64,000 nt of DNA from Pseudopedobacter alpinus (GTDB taxonomy: Bacteria; Bacteroidota; Bacteroidia; Sphingobacteriales; Sphingobacteriaceae). The notes beneath the pieces are model-generated. The model saw nothing but the letters and a program-made list of their open reading frames with translations. It ran no database searches and was not told where the DNA came from. The DNA lies in NCBI RefSeq assembly GCF_042684645.1, contig NZ_JBHULV010000028.1, forward strand, positions 62,001 through 126,000, written 5' to 3'. The translations under genes and the position numbers were made by a program. Shown in pieces: positions 26,313-34,770 of the stretch. Numbering within the stretch: position 1 is the first letter of the stretch; each line of letters opens with the position of its first letter.

Positions 26313-27068
26313 TTAATCTTTAATGGCCATTAACTTTCTGCCATTACGAATTTTATACCCATAATCTTCAGGATGCTCAATCACTTCTTTCATAGAAATT
26401 AAACTATAAACATATTTACCTGTTTCGTGGTTTAAATCCATTTTAAAATAATCGTCAATATTTTGTTTATTAATTTGACGTTTCATTCTACCTTCGCCTC
26501 CATTATAAGCGGCGGCAGCTAATGTCCAACTGTTAAATTGCCTATGCAAATCTTTAATGTATTTTGCAGCAGCTACAGTAGCCAAACGCACATTCATTCG
26601 TTCATCTACATTATCGTTAACGGTTAAGCCGTAAGTTCTGGCTGTTTGAGGCATAAATTGCCATAATCCGGCAGCCCCTTTTGGCGAATATTGTCCTCTT
26701 TTCATCCCACTTTCAATTAAAGGGATGTACTTAAAATCGTCAGGAACACCGTATTTTTTCAAAATTGGCTCTATAATAGGAAACCAAATTTCTGACCTTT
26801 GATGTAGTTTAAGAGTTTGCATTGTTGAAAATGAGTTAGCTTTAAGTGCTCTCTTCATTTTATTATCTATGCGTTTATTCCCAGAGGGAAACAGTTCATT
26901 AGCAAATTCTAAGTCCTTTAAAAAATCATTTTCTGTAATTGTTCTTACCGATTTTAAACTTGGAATAATCGCTTTACTAATTGTACTGGAATAGCTGTAA
27001 CCAAACATTTTTGTGAGTACACAAATTACTAACATTAAGCTACAAGCAAGTATGTGTTTTAACTTCAT
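26313..27068 (-). CDS. Lytic transglycosylase (SLT domain)
   Basis: A 251-residue secreted enzyme with a signal or anchor segment (LKHILACSLMLVICVLTKMFG). The SLT-type lysozyme-like domain has the catalytic glutamate in IPLIESGMKRGQYSPKGAAGLWQFMPQTARTYGL and ends in AAAAYNGGEGRMKR. The enzyme cleaves the MurNAc-GlcNAc bond of peptidoglycan to give anhydro ends in the periplasm. The ATG at 27068 is chosen because it begins a clean signal segment; an upstream in-frame start would add about 20 polar residues. No LysM domain is present, unlike MltD. Confidence 0.88.
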   Translation of the reverse strand: MKLKHILACSLMLVICVLTKMFGYSYSSTISKAIIPSLKSVRTITENDFLKDLEFANELFPSGNKRIDNKMKRALKANSFSTMQTLKLHQRSEIWFPIIEPILKKYGVPDDFKYIPLIESGMKRGQYSPKGAAGLWQFMPQTARTYGLTVNDNVDERMNVRLATVAAAKYIKDLHRQFNSWTLAAAAYNGGEGRMKRQINKQNIDDYFKMDLNHETGKYVYSLISMKEVIEHPEDYGYKIRNGRKLMAIKD

Positions 27069-27243
27069 AATTCTTGTTTTATTTCCATTTAATAAAAAAG
27101 CAGGGCAAAGGTAAGTTTTATTTATCACATTATCAAATAGTTACAAAAACAAGTATTTTTAACCCTTTAAAACTCCATTAGTAAGCAAACCTAATTGCCT
27201 TATTAAAAGCTGTTAATAAACTTTCAAATTCTAAAGTTTTTTG

Positions 27244-27251
27244 TAACTTTG
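27244..27251 (+). promoter_or_regulatory. -7 promoter box of the pseudouridine synthase gene
   Basis: TAACTTTG is an exact match to TAnnTTTG, 34 bases before the start codon. Confidence 0.5.
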
Positions 27252-27285
27252 CACCCCTTAAAACAGGTATTAATTTAATAAGACC

Positions 27286-28929
27286 ATGCCATTCAATAAC
27301 AACAGGAACAGTCGCGACGACAAATCCGGAAAAGACTACAAAAACTCTGATAGATCTGAATCTGCCGGCAGATCAAACTCTGACAGCCGCTCTTCTTCAA
27401 GCTTTAACAAAGACAAAAAATCTTACGGTGATAAAAAAGAATTTTCTGGCGACAGAAAACCTTACGGAAGCCGTGATGGTGGAAATTCTTTTGCTGACAG
27501 AAAAGCTTACGGAGATAAGAGAGAAAATTCTAGTGATAAAAAACCTTATGGAACACGCGAAGGCGGAAGTTCTTACGGAGAAAAAAAACCTTATGGAACT
27601 CGCGATAGTGGAAGTTCTTACGGAGATAGAAAACCTTACGGTGATAAAAGAGAAGGTGCTGGTGACAGAAAACCTTATGGAAGCCGTGAAGGAGGAAGCT
27701 CTTACGGAGATAGAAAACCTTACGGTGATAAAAGAGAGGGTGCTGGTGACAGAAAACCTTATGGAAGCCGTGAAGGAGGAAGCTCTTACGGAGATAGAAA
27801 ACCTTACGGTGATAAAAGAGAAGGTGCTGGTGACAGAAAACCTTATGGAAGCCGTGAAGGAGGAAGCTCTTACGGAGATAGAAAACCTTACGGTGATAAA
27901 AGAGAAGGTTCTGATGACAGAAAACCTTATGGAAACCGTGAAAGAGGAGGTTCTTACGGTGATAAAAAACCGTTTGGGGATAGAAACGAGGAAAACAGAA
28001 AACCATTTGTAAGCAGCGATAAAAGTTTCAACAAAGAGGATAGAAGAGAAGGTTTTTCAGAAGAGAAAAGAACATTTAAAGACAGAGGAGATAAGCCATA
28101 CCGTAAAAGAAAAACGGATGATGATCAATCAAACGAATTTCAAGACGACCAAGTAAAGCTTAAAAGTAAAGGAAGCAATAAACCTGTTTTCAAAAAAGAT
28201 GGAGATACCATTAGGTTAAATCGTTTTATTGCAAATTCCGGCATCTGTTCAAGAAGAAAAGCTGATGAACTAATTATAGCTGGTGTAGTAACTGTTAATG
28301 GCGAGGCTGTATCTGAATTGGGTACAAAAATCAACCCTGCTGTTGACCAGATTAGATACAACGGCGAGCTTTTAAAAAGAGAGAAAATGGTTTATGTTTT
28401 ATTAAATAAACCTAAAGACTACATTACTACAACAGACGATCCTCAAGAACGTAAAACTGTAATGGAATTAGTTGACAAAGCAAGCAGAGAGCGAATTTAC
28501 CCAGTTGGACGTTTAGATAGAAATACTACAGGTTTGTTATTATTAACAAATGATGGCGATTTAGCTGATAAACTTTCCCATCCAAAAAACAGCATCAGTA
28601 AAATTTATCATGTAGAATTGAATAAAAATTTAACTCAAGGAGATTTTAATAAAATTGCTTTTGGTTTAGAGCTTGAAGATGGTTTAATTAAACCAGACGA
28701 AGTTAAATATGTAACAGGCGGATCTAAAAACGAAATAGGAATTCAAATACATAGCGGAAAAAACCGCATTGTACGTCGTATTTTTGAAAGTTTAGGTTAC
28801 GAGGTTATCAAATTAGACCGAGTAATTTATGCTAACTTAACTAAAAAGGATTTAACCCGTGGACGTTGGAGATATTTAACTGAAAAAGAAGTTATTCAAT
28901 TAAAACATTTTACAAAAGGACAGTTTTAA
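27286..28929 (+). CDS. RsuA/RluB-family pseudouridine synthase with repetitive N-terminal extension
   Basis: A 547-residue protein. Residues 1 to about 300 are a hydrophilic, low-complexity extension rich in Gly, Arg, Lys, Asp and Ser with repeated DRKPYG and SYGDRKPYG words. An S4 RNA-binding domain follows (RLNRFIANSGICSRRKADEL, about 309-370). The pseudouridine synthase domain has catalytic D411 in VGRLDRNTTGLLLLTNDG and ends in GKNRIVRRIFESLGYEVIKLDR. The family isomerises a uridine in 16S or 23S rRNA; RluB (23S 2605) is more likely than RsuA. The tail resembles RGG-type RNA-binding linkers and contains four perfect-length 84-base repeats. Confidence 0.9.
   Translation: MPFNNNRNSRDDKSGKDYKNSDRSESAGRSNSDSRSSSSFNKDKKSYGDKKEFSGDRKPYGSRDGGNSFADRKAYGDKRENSSDKKPYGTREGGSSYGEKKPYGTRDSGSSYGDRKPYGDKREGAGDRKPYGSREGGSSYGDRKPYGDKREGAGDRKPYGSREGGSSYGDRKPYGDKREGAGDRKPYGSREGGSSYGDRKPYGDKREGSDDRKPYGNRERGGSYGDKKPFGDRNEENRKPFVSSDKSFNKEDRREGFSEEKRTFKDRGDKPYRKRKTDDDQSNEFQDDQVKLKSKGSNKPVFKKDGDTIRLNRFIANSGICSRRKADELIIAGVVTVNGEAVSELGTKINPAVDQIRYNGELLKREKMVYVLLNKPKDYITTTDDPQERKTVMELVDKASRERIYPVGRLDRNTTGLLLLTNDGDLADKLSHPKNSISKIYHVELNKNLTQGDFNKIAFGLELEDGLIKPDEVKYVTGGSKNEIGIQIHSGKNRIVRRIFESLGYEVIKLDRVIYANLTKKDLTRGRWRYLTEKEVIQLKHFTKGQF
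27622..27957 (+). repeat. Four 84-bp in-frame tandem repeats inside the pseudouridine synthase gene
   Basis: Units begin at 27622, 27706, 27790 and 27874, exactly 84 bases (28 codons) apart, and differ by few bases. Each encodes the words GDRKPYGDKRE and GDRKPYG(S/N)RE. The close identity points to recent expansion, and the reading frame survives any copy-number change. Confidence 0.9.
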
Positions 28930-28957
28930 GCATAAAACAATATTTTTAAAGCTTATT

Positions 28958-29002
28958 AAAAAAAAGGAGCATTGATATTAAATCATCATGCTCCTTTTTT
29001 TT
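28958..29002. terminator. Bidirectional intrinsic terminator
   Basis: GGAGCAT (28966-28972) pairs with ATGCTCC (28988-28994). The stem is flanked by eight As on the left and eight Ts on the right. It serves the pseudouridine synthase gene and probably the convergent kup gene. Confidence 0.8.
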
Positions 29003-29114
29003 AAAATGTTTGAATTTGTAAATGCGTTTTAAGATTTAGTTTTAAAAAAACTTAGCTTGTAGTGATATAAAGCCAAATCTAAATCCTCATTTGTAACAAG
29101 AATTTTTTAACGTA

Positions 29115-31052
29115 TTAATTAACACGTACCAATTCTACTTTATCGTTTTCACTTATCATTAACGGTACTTTTTCTAAGGTTACAAAACTTAAATCTAAAC
29201 CAAAACCCTTTTCTTCTGATAAACTAAAGTGTTTAAGCACAAAATAAAAATCTAAATTTACTTTATCCCAAAAAGATAGTTTATTAGAACTTGATAGTAT
29301 TTTCTCTAAAACTACAAATCTAAAATCGCCTATAATATTGAATTTATTTAAAGAATTATATCTACTAACAATATCTACCTCGTGGTTTTTAACTAAATCT
29401 TCCACAACTTTCCTAAACAAAACACTTATTTTTTGTTCAACTCTAAAACCTAATTTAAAATCTATTCTAATTAATTTACCTGGTATTAGATGTTCTATTT
29501 TATAATCAGATTTATAGGGTTCATCAACCACGTCAACATGTACCAACCAATAAACATCCGCCCGTTTTGGTTTCTTTTGCACAATTGAGTAAATTATTTT
29601 TGACTCTATTTCTGATGAAAAGTTAGCACTTGTTAAATAAACTAATTGTGACGAATATTTTGGGATAGATTCGTCATTACTAAGTTCTTTAATAATATCG
29701 TAATACTGTTCTATCTCTACAAATTTAACATATCTGTTTTTTATTTTGCGAGCATTATACCATGCCCACATGACACTAAAAAGAACTAATCCTATTAAAA
29801 CCGTAAACCAACCGCCATGCAAAAACTTTGTTACGTTACCTATAAAGAATGTCATCTCTATAGAGATATAAACAATTAAAAATAATGCAATTAAGTATTT
29901 TGGGTATTTCTTCTTTTTAAGATAAACAGCAACCAATATTGTGGTCATTAACATTGCAATGGTAATTGACAAACCGTAGGCTGCCTCCATCTCCTCTGAT
30001 CTTTTAAACAGCAAAACCACACCTAAACAACCTACCCACAATAGCCAGTTCATACTTGGCACATATAATTGTCCTTTTTCTTCTGAAGGATAATTAATTT
30101 TAACCTTGGGCCAAATATTTAACCTTACAGCTTCTGATATTAATGTAAACGACCCAGAAATTAACGCTTGACTTGCAATAATTGCAGCCGCTGTTGCTAT
30201 TGAAATACCAAAAATCAGGAACCAATCTGGCATCATCCTGTAAAAAGGATTTCTACCATCCAATAATTCGTTTTGAATATCCCATAAGTAAACACCTTGC
30301 CCAAAGTAGTTTAGTAATAAACATGTTTTAACGTATATCCAGCTAACCCTTATATTTCTTCTTCCACAATGCCCTAAATCAGAATATAAAGCTTCTGCAC
30401 CAGTAGTACATAAAAAAACAGCACCCAAAATACCTAAAGCACCTGGGTTTGTTACCAACAAGTTAACAGCATAGTAAGGATTTAACGCTGCTAAAATAAC
30501 GGGGTATTTAACGATATAACTAAGGCCCAAAACGCCCATCATACTAAACCAAACAAACATTATTGGGCCAAAAGCCTTACCTACTATTGAAGTACCAAAC
30601 TGTTGAATGATGAACAAAGCAGTGATAATTGCGATAACTATAGGGATGGTTTGTAAGTTTGGATAAAATATTTCTAACCCTTCTATCGCAGCAGAAATTG
30701 TAATTGGGGGTGTAATTATACCATCAGCTAAAAGTGCACAACCACCGATGATTGCAGGCACAACCAACCATTTTGCTTTCCTTTTTACTAAAGAATAAAG
30801 AGAAAATATCCCACCCTCTCCTTTATTATCAGCTTTTAAAGTAATTAAAACATACTTAATTGTGGTTTGCAAGGTTAATGTCCAAAAAACGCAACTTAAA
30901 CCGCCCAAAATCAGTTCTTTGGTTATGGTGCGATCTCCAATAATTGCTTTAAAAACGTATAATGGGGAAGTCCCAATATCTCCGTAAATTATCCCTAAGC
31001 TTATTAAAACACCTGCCGCAGATAACTTATTTAAATTCTTATGATTAGACAC
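29115..31052 (-). CDS. kup: KUP-family potassium transporter
   Basis: A 645-residue inner-membrane protein with about twelve helices in the first 430 residues and a soluble C-terminal domain, the Kup/HAK layout. Marks are ALGIIYGDIGTSPLYVFKAI at the start (here SLGIIYGDIGTSPLY), DNKGEGGIFSLYSLV and GAEALYSDLGHCGRRNIRVSW. It carries K+ with H+ into the cytoplasm. The start appears to be GTG at 31052; no better ATG is close upstream. The gene stands alone and ends toward the bidirectional terminator. Confidence 0.96.
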   Translation of the reverse strand: MSNHKNLNKLSAAGVLISLGIIYGDIGTSPLYVFKAIIGDRTITKELILGGLSCVFWTLTLQTTIKYVLITLKADNKGEGGIFSLYSLVKRKAKWLVVPAIIGGCALLADGIITPPITISAAIEGLEIFYPNLQTIPIVIAIITALFIIQQFGTSIVGKAFGPIMFVWFSMMGVLGLSYIVKYPVILAALNPYYAVNLLVTNPGALGILGAVFLCTTGAEALYSDLGHCGRRNIRVSWIYVKTCLLLNYFGQGVYLWDIQNELLDGRNPFYRMMPDWFLIFGISIATAAAIIASQALISGSFTLISEAVRLNIWPKVKINYPSEEKGQLYVPSMNWLLWVGCLGVVLLFKRSEEMEAAYGLSITIAMLMTTILVAVYLKKKKYPKYLIALFLIVYISIEMTFFIGNVTKFLHGGWFTVLIGLVLFSVMWAWYNARKIKNRYVKFVEIEQYYDIIKELSNDESIPKYSSQLVYLTSANFSSEIESKIIYSIVQKKPKRADVYWLVHVDVVDEPYKSDYKIEHLIPGKLIRIDFKLGFRVEQKISVLFRKVVEDLVKNHEVDIVSRYNSLNKFNIIGDFRFVVLEKILSSSNKLSFWDKVNLDFYFVLKHFSLSEEKGFGLDLSFVTLEKVPLMISENDKVELVRVN

Positions 31053-31214
31053 AATAGTTATGAATGAGGATGCAAAAGTAAATCAAAAATAATAATTAGC
31101 AACTTTTAAATTTATTACTCGTAAAAAAAATAAGTCAACGTTTTTGTTAATGTTAAAATATGTTAACAGCAAAAAATACAGGTTATAGTATATAAATATT
31201 AAAAATTTTATTTA

Positions 31215-31222
31215 TACTTTTG
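31215..31222 (+). promoter_or_regulatory. -7 promoter box of the T9SS-domain gene
   Basis: TACTTTTG matches TAnnTTTG exactly, 15 bases before the start codon. Confidence 0.45.
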
Positions 31223-31237
31223 TATTAATTAAACGAC

Positions 31238-31807
31238 ATGGAAAATAAATACTTTAAAAATACGTTTCGGGCATTTTTAATTGTTGCGGTTTTAGCAACA
31301 GTATTGCCAACGTTTGCAAAAAGTATTTCTTTCAATTCTGATTCACTAACAAAAGCTGCTTTAAAATTTAAAGATAACAGACCTAATAGACCTGTTTTCA
31401 ATAATGCATTTAAAACAGATTTTGATGCGTTTATGTACAAAATGACTTCTTTAAAAACTGGTTTATCAAGTACAGAAAATTCAAGTGCATCAACAAAATC
31501 TCAAAGTACAAAATCAATTTCAACTGTAAGTTTAGATTTACAGAAACCAATTGATAATGTTAAGGTTTATCCAAACCCAGTATCAGATCAACTTAATTTA
31601 TCTTACTCTCTTAAAAAAGAGAGTTTAGTTACTATTAAAATATTAGACGTTTTAGGTAATGACGTGGCAACGCTGCTTAATCAAAAATTAAATGCAGGTT
31701 ACCAAAACAATAAGTTTTTGATTGATTCTAAATTAAATAGTGGATTTTATTTTGTGAGAATTATTGCCGGTTCAGATTCTATTGTTAAAAGAATATCTGT
31801 ACTTTAA
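31238..31807 (+). CDS. Small secreted protein with type IX secretion C-terminal domain
   Basis: A 189-residue exported protein. A signal-like segment (FRAFLIVAVLATVLPTFAKS) is followed by a Ser/Thr/Lys-rich region of about 80 residues with no recognisable fold. The last 80 residues form a type A sorting domain: VKVYPNPVSDQLNLSY, ITIKILDVLGN (here VTIKILDVLGN), LNAGYQNNKFLI, LNSGFYFVRI and the final VKRISVL. Such domains direct cargo to the type IX secretion system, which points to a surface-attached or released product. The function of the passenger is unknown. A terminator follows at 31827. Confidence 0.85.
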   Translation: MENKYFKNTFRAFLIVAVLATVLPTFAKSISFNSDSLTKAALKFKDNRPNRPVFNNAFKTDFDAFMYKMTSLKTGLSSTENSSASTKSQSTKSISTVSLDLQKPIDNVKVYPNPVSDQLNLSYSLKKESLVTIKILDVLGNDVATLLNQKLNAGYQNNKFLIDSKLNSGFYFVRIIAGSDSIVKRISVL

Positions 31808-31826
31808 TAAAAACTTTTATATTGAT

Positions 31827-31858
31827 AAGCCCTGATGAGATTCATTAGGGCTTTTTTT
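31827..31858 (+). terminator. Intrinsic terminator of the T9SS-domain gene
   Basis: AAGCCCTGATGA (31827-31838) pairs with TCATTAGGGCTT (31842-31853) with one G·U, followed by a T-run. Confidence 0.85.
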
Positions 31859-31880
31859 ATTATTATTGATAATTAAATTT

Positions 31881-32492
31881 ATGAAAATTATAGCAATTGG
31901 CAGAAATTACAGCGAACATGCCAAAGAATTAAATAACCCAGTACCAGAAAAACCGGTTTTATTTTTAAAACCAGACACTGCTGTTTTAAAAGGTAATAAG
32001 CCTTTTTATCACCCAAATTTCTCAAACGACATTCATCATGAAATTGAGATTGTTTTAAAAATTTGTAAAGAAGGAAAATTTATAGCCGAAAAATTTGCAG
32101 ACAAATATTTTGAAGAAATTGGTTTAGGAATTGATTTTACAGCAAGAGATTTGCAGGCACAACAGAAAGAAAAAGGTTTGCCTTGGGAAATTGCAAAAGC
32201 ATTTGATAACTCGGCACCCATAAGCGAGTTTATCGCAAAAACAGAGTTAGGAGATTTAAATAGCTTAGATTTTAATTTATTGATAAATGATAAAGTTAAA
32301 CAGACAGGCAATAGTTCTCAAATGCTTTTTAACTTTAACCAGATAATTAGTTACGCCTCACAGTTTTTTACTCTAAAAAAAGGTGATTTAATTTTTACAG
32401 GCACACCTGCTGGTGTTTCCAAAGTAAATATCGGAGATCAACTTAAAGGCTATTTGAATCAAAAAGAATTATTAAATTTTGAAATAAAATAG
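31881..32492 (+). CDS. Fumarylacetoacetate hydrolase-family protein
   Basis: A 203-residue FAH-family hydrolase. The start KIIAIGRNYSEHAKELNN, the metal-binding glutamates in IHHEIEIVLKI and the aspartate in GIDFTARDLQAQQKEKGLPW fit fumarylpyruvate hydrolase/acylpyruvase types (YcgM, FAHD1), which cleave acylpyruvates or decarboxylate oxaloacetate. The substrate is not certain. The ATG at 31881 gives the usual N-terminus; an in-frame codon 15 bases upstream is less typical. It lies 15 bases before the M23 peptidase gene and bcp follows, so the three likely share a transcript. Confidence 0.9.
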   Translation: MKIIAIGRNYSEHAKELNNPVPEKPVLFLKPDTAVLKGNKPFYHPNFSNDIHHEIEIVLKICKEGKFIAEKFADKYFEEIGLGIDFTARDLQAQQKEKGLPWEIAKAFDNSAPISEFIAKTELGDLNSLDFNLLINDKVKQTGNSSQMLFNFNQIISYASQFFTLKKGDLIFTGTPAGVSKVNIGDQLKGYLNQKELLNFEIK

Positions 32493-32507
32493 TTTAGTTA
32501 ATTTTAT

Positions 32508-34229
32508 ATGAATTTAAAAAAATTTGGCTTAATACTTTTTTTAAGTATCTGCATATCTTTGCCTAGCTTAAAGGCTCAACAAGGTACTTTACCCGCAATT
32601 TCTCAAGATTATTTCCGAAGCCCTTTAAATATTCCTTTATTATTGGCTGGAAATTTCGGAGAAATTAGATCTAACCATTTTCATTCTGGAATAGATATTA
32701 AAACCAACCAAAGAGAAGGCTATCCTGTATTTGCTGTTGCAGACGGATATATTTCGAGGCTAAGAGTACAAATTGGAGGATTTGGGAATGCTTTATACAT
32801 TAATCATCCAAACGGAATCACTAGTGTATATGCGCATTTGCAAAAATACAATCCATTAATTGCTAATAGAACAAAAAAGCTACAATATAACCAACAAAGT
32901 TTTGCTATTGATGTTTCACTTACTCCTATAGAAATTCCTGTAAAAAAAGGAGATATCATCGCATATTCTGGCAATACTGGAAGTTCTGCTGGACCACATT
33001 TACATTTTGAATTGCGTGATAGTAAAACCGAAGAAACAATAAACCCGCAAACATTAGGTATAAAAATAAAAGACACAATAAGACCTCGAATTAGTGCATT
33101 TTATGTATATCAAACCAGCAAAAATCCTTTTAGCGAGTTTACCCCAAAACAATACTACCCTACTTTTGCTGCCGATAATGGAAAATATAATTTAGGAAAA
33201 ACTGGTGTTATTAATGTTAATGGTGAGTTTGGTATAGGCATTTCTGCTATTGACCAACAAAACGGCACCTCAAATAAAAATGGTTTATTTTCTACCACTA
33301 TTAAATTAGATGGTAACACGGTATATGAAACTGTTATTAGCAAGTTTGCTTTTGAAAATTCAAGAGCTATAAATGCTTATATAGATTATTATAGCAAATT
33401 AAGTTCGGGCAGGGTTATTCAAAAAGGTTTTGCTGCCGATAATCCAAAAGTTAAGTTTTTTACTACTTTAAAAAACAATGGATTAATGGAACTTAACGAT
33501 AATAAAATCCATCAGATAGACTATATTTTAAAAGATATTGAAGGAAATGAATCTGTTTTAATTGTTAAAGTAAAAAACAATCCCAATATTATTATTAAAA
33601 ACAGGCCAAAAGATGGCGTTTTTATGAGTTATAAAACCGAAAATAAATTTTCTAACCAAAGCTTATCTTTAAAATTACCGGAGGGTGCTTTGTATAACGA
33701 TTTTTATTTTGATTATGCTGAGAAAGCTAAACCGAGCTATGCGGCATCAAAAGTTTATCAATTGCACAATAAATATACGCCAATTCACAACCCATTTGAT
33801 TTAGCAATTAAGGTTGATTCTAATTACTTAAATTATGCTGATAAAATAATTATTTTTCAGCTAGAAACTGGTGCACAGGGCGGAATCTATAAAGACGGTT
33901 ATGTAAATGCAAAGCCTAAAACTTTTGGAAATTTTTGTTTAAGGGTGGATAGTGTTGCGCCAACAATTACCCCAATTGGTCTCAAAGAAGGCATAAACTT
34001 ATCTAAACAGGCTAATGTATCTTTTAGAATTTCTGACAATTTATCGGGTATAAAAAGTTTTAATACTTATATTGATGAGCAATGGGTACTGGCAGAATTT
34101 GATTCAAGAAATGGTAAGCTTTGGCATACTTTTGACGAAAAAACTGGTTTTGGTAAACATAATTTAAAATTAGTTGTTACCGATAATAAAGAGAATACTA
34201 AAACATACAGTATAAATTTCTATAGATAA
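32508..34229 (+). CDS. Secreted M23-family peptidase
   Basis: A 573-residue exported protein. The signal peptide ends near SLKAQ (about 23). The M23 (LytM/peptidase) domain follows at about residues 55-180, with zinc ligands in HFHSGIDIKTN and SSAGPHLHFELRD. The remaining 390 residues are beta-rich, Ig-like segments without a named motif. M23 enzymes cut peptidoglycan cross-links or, when inactive, activate amidases; the HxxxD and HxH residues are intact here, so activity is plausible. The protein would act in the periplasm or at the outer membrane. Confidence 0.9.
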   Translation: MNLKKFGLILFLSICISLPSLKAQQGTLPAISQDYFRSPLNIPLLLAGNFGEIRSNHFHSGIDIKTNQREGYPVFAVADGYISRLRVQIGGFGNALYINHPNGITSVYAHLQKYNPLIANRTKKLQYNQQSFAIDVSLTPIEIPVKKGDIIAYSGNTGSSAGPHLHFELRDSKTEETINPQTLGIKIKDTIRPRISAFYVYQTSKNPFSEFTPKQYYPTFAADNGKYNLGKTGVINVNGEFGIGISAIDQQNGTSNKNGLFSTTIKLDGNTVYETVISKFAFENSRAINAYIDYYSKLSSGRVIQKGFAADNPKVKFFTTLKNNGLMELNDNKIHQIDYILKDIEGNESVLIVKVKNNPNIIIKNRPKDGVFMSYKTENKFSNQSLSLKLPEGALYNDFYFDYAEKAKPSYAASKVYQLHNKYTPIHNPFDLAIKVDSNYLNYADKIIIFQLETGAQGGIYKDGYVNAKPKTFGNFCLRVDSVAPTITPIGLKEGINLSKQANVSFRISDNLSGIKSFNTYIDEQWVLAEFDSRNGKLWHTFDEKTGFGKHNLKLVVTDNKENTKTYSINFYR

Positions 34230-34237
34230 AAAAACAT

Positions 34238-34696
34238 ATGGCAGATTTAAAAGTTGGTGAACTTGCACCAGATTTTACGGCAAACAACCAAAATGGAGAA
34301 GCAGTTTCACTTTCGGGCTTTAAAGGTAAGAAAGTGATTTTATACTTTTATCCAAAAGATAATACGCCCGGCTGCAACGCTGAAGCTTGTAATTTTAGAG
34401 ATAATTACCAATTTTTTAAAGGTAAAGGTTTTGAGGTTATTGGGGTGAGCACTGACGATGAAAAATCGCACAAAAAATTTGAAACAAAGTTTGAGCTTCC
34501 ATTTAATTTAATTGCTGATACTGAAAAAAAGATAGTAGAAGCTTATGGAGTTTGGGTAGAGAAAAGTATGTATGGAAAAACATATATGGGTACATCTCGC
34601 AAAACATTTGTAATTGATGAGGAAGGGAAAATTTCTTTAATTGTTGAAAAAGTAGATACAAAAAATGCCTCTCAACAATTGTTAGATTTAATGTAG
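34238..34696 (+). CDS. bcp: Thioredoxin-dependent thiol peroxidase (Bcp/PrxQ)
   Basis: A 152-residue peroxiredoxin of the Bcp/PrxQ class. The peroxidatic C46 and resolving C51 stand in DNTPGCNAEACNFRD, the five-residue spacing of two-cysteine Bcp. The start LKVGELAPDF and the later YMGTSRKTFVID are also typical. It reduces hydrogen peroxide and organic peroxides with thioredoxin in the cytoplasm. The gene starts eight bases after the M23 gene and is closed by a long hairpin. Confidence 0.96.
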   Translation: MADLKVGELAPDFTANNQNGEAVSLSGFKGKKVILYFYPKDNTPGCNAEACNFRDNYQFFKGKGFEVIGVSTDDEKSHKKFETKFELPFNLIADTEKKIVEAYGVWVEKSMYGKTYMGTSRKTFVIDEEGKISLIVEKVDTKNASQQLLDLM

Positions 34697-34717
34697 AACT
34701 TCCCTAAATTAAAGAAT

Positions 34718-34753
34718 AAGAGGCTCTTAAATTATTTAATTTAAGAGCCTCTT
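34718..34753. terminator. Long hairpin between bcp and galM
   Basis: A 17-base arm beginning AAGAGGCTCTTAAATTA (34718-34734) is mirrored at 34737-34753. It lies between convergent genes. The T-tract on the plus side is weak, so it is probably a bidirectional terminator of moderate strength. Confidence 0.65.
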
Positions 34754-34770
34754 TGCTTAATTCAAAAATC

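Noticed and set aside
27428..28012. Long open frames on both strands inside the repetitive part of the pseudouridine synthase gene
   Set aside because: They arise from the repeat structure in the other frames, lack promoters and known motifs, and disappear once the repeat ends. The plus frame that continues into the S4 and catalytic domains is the real gene.
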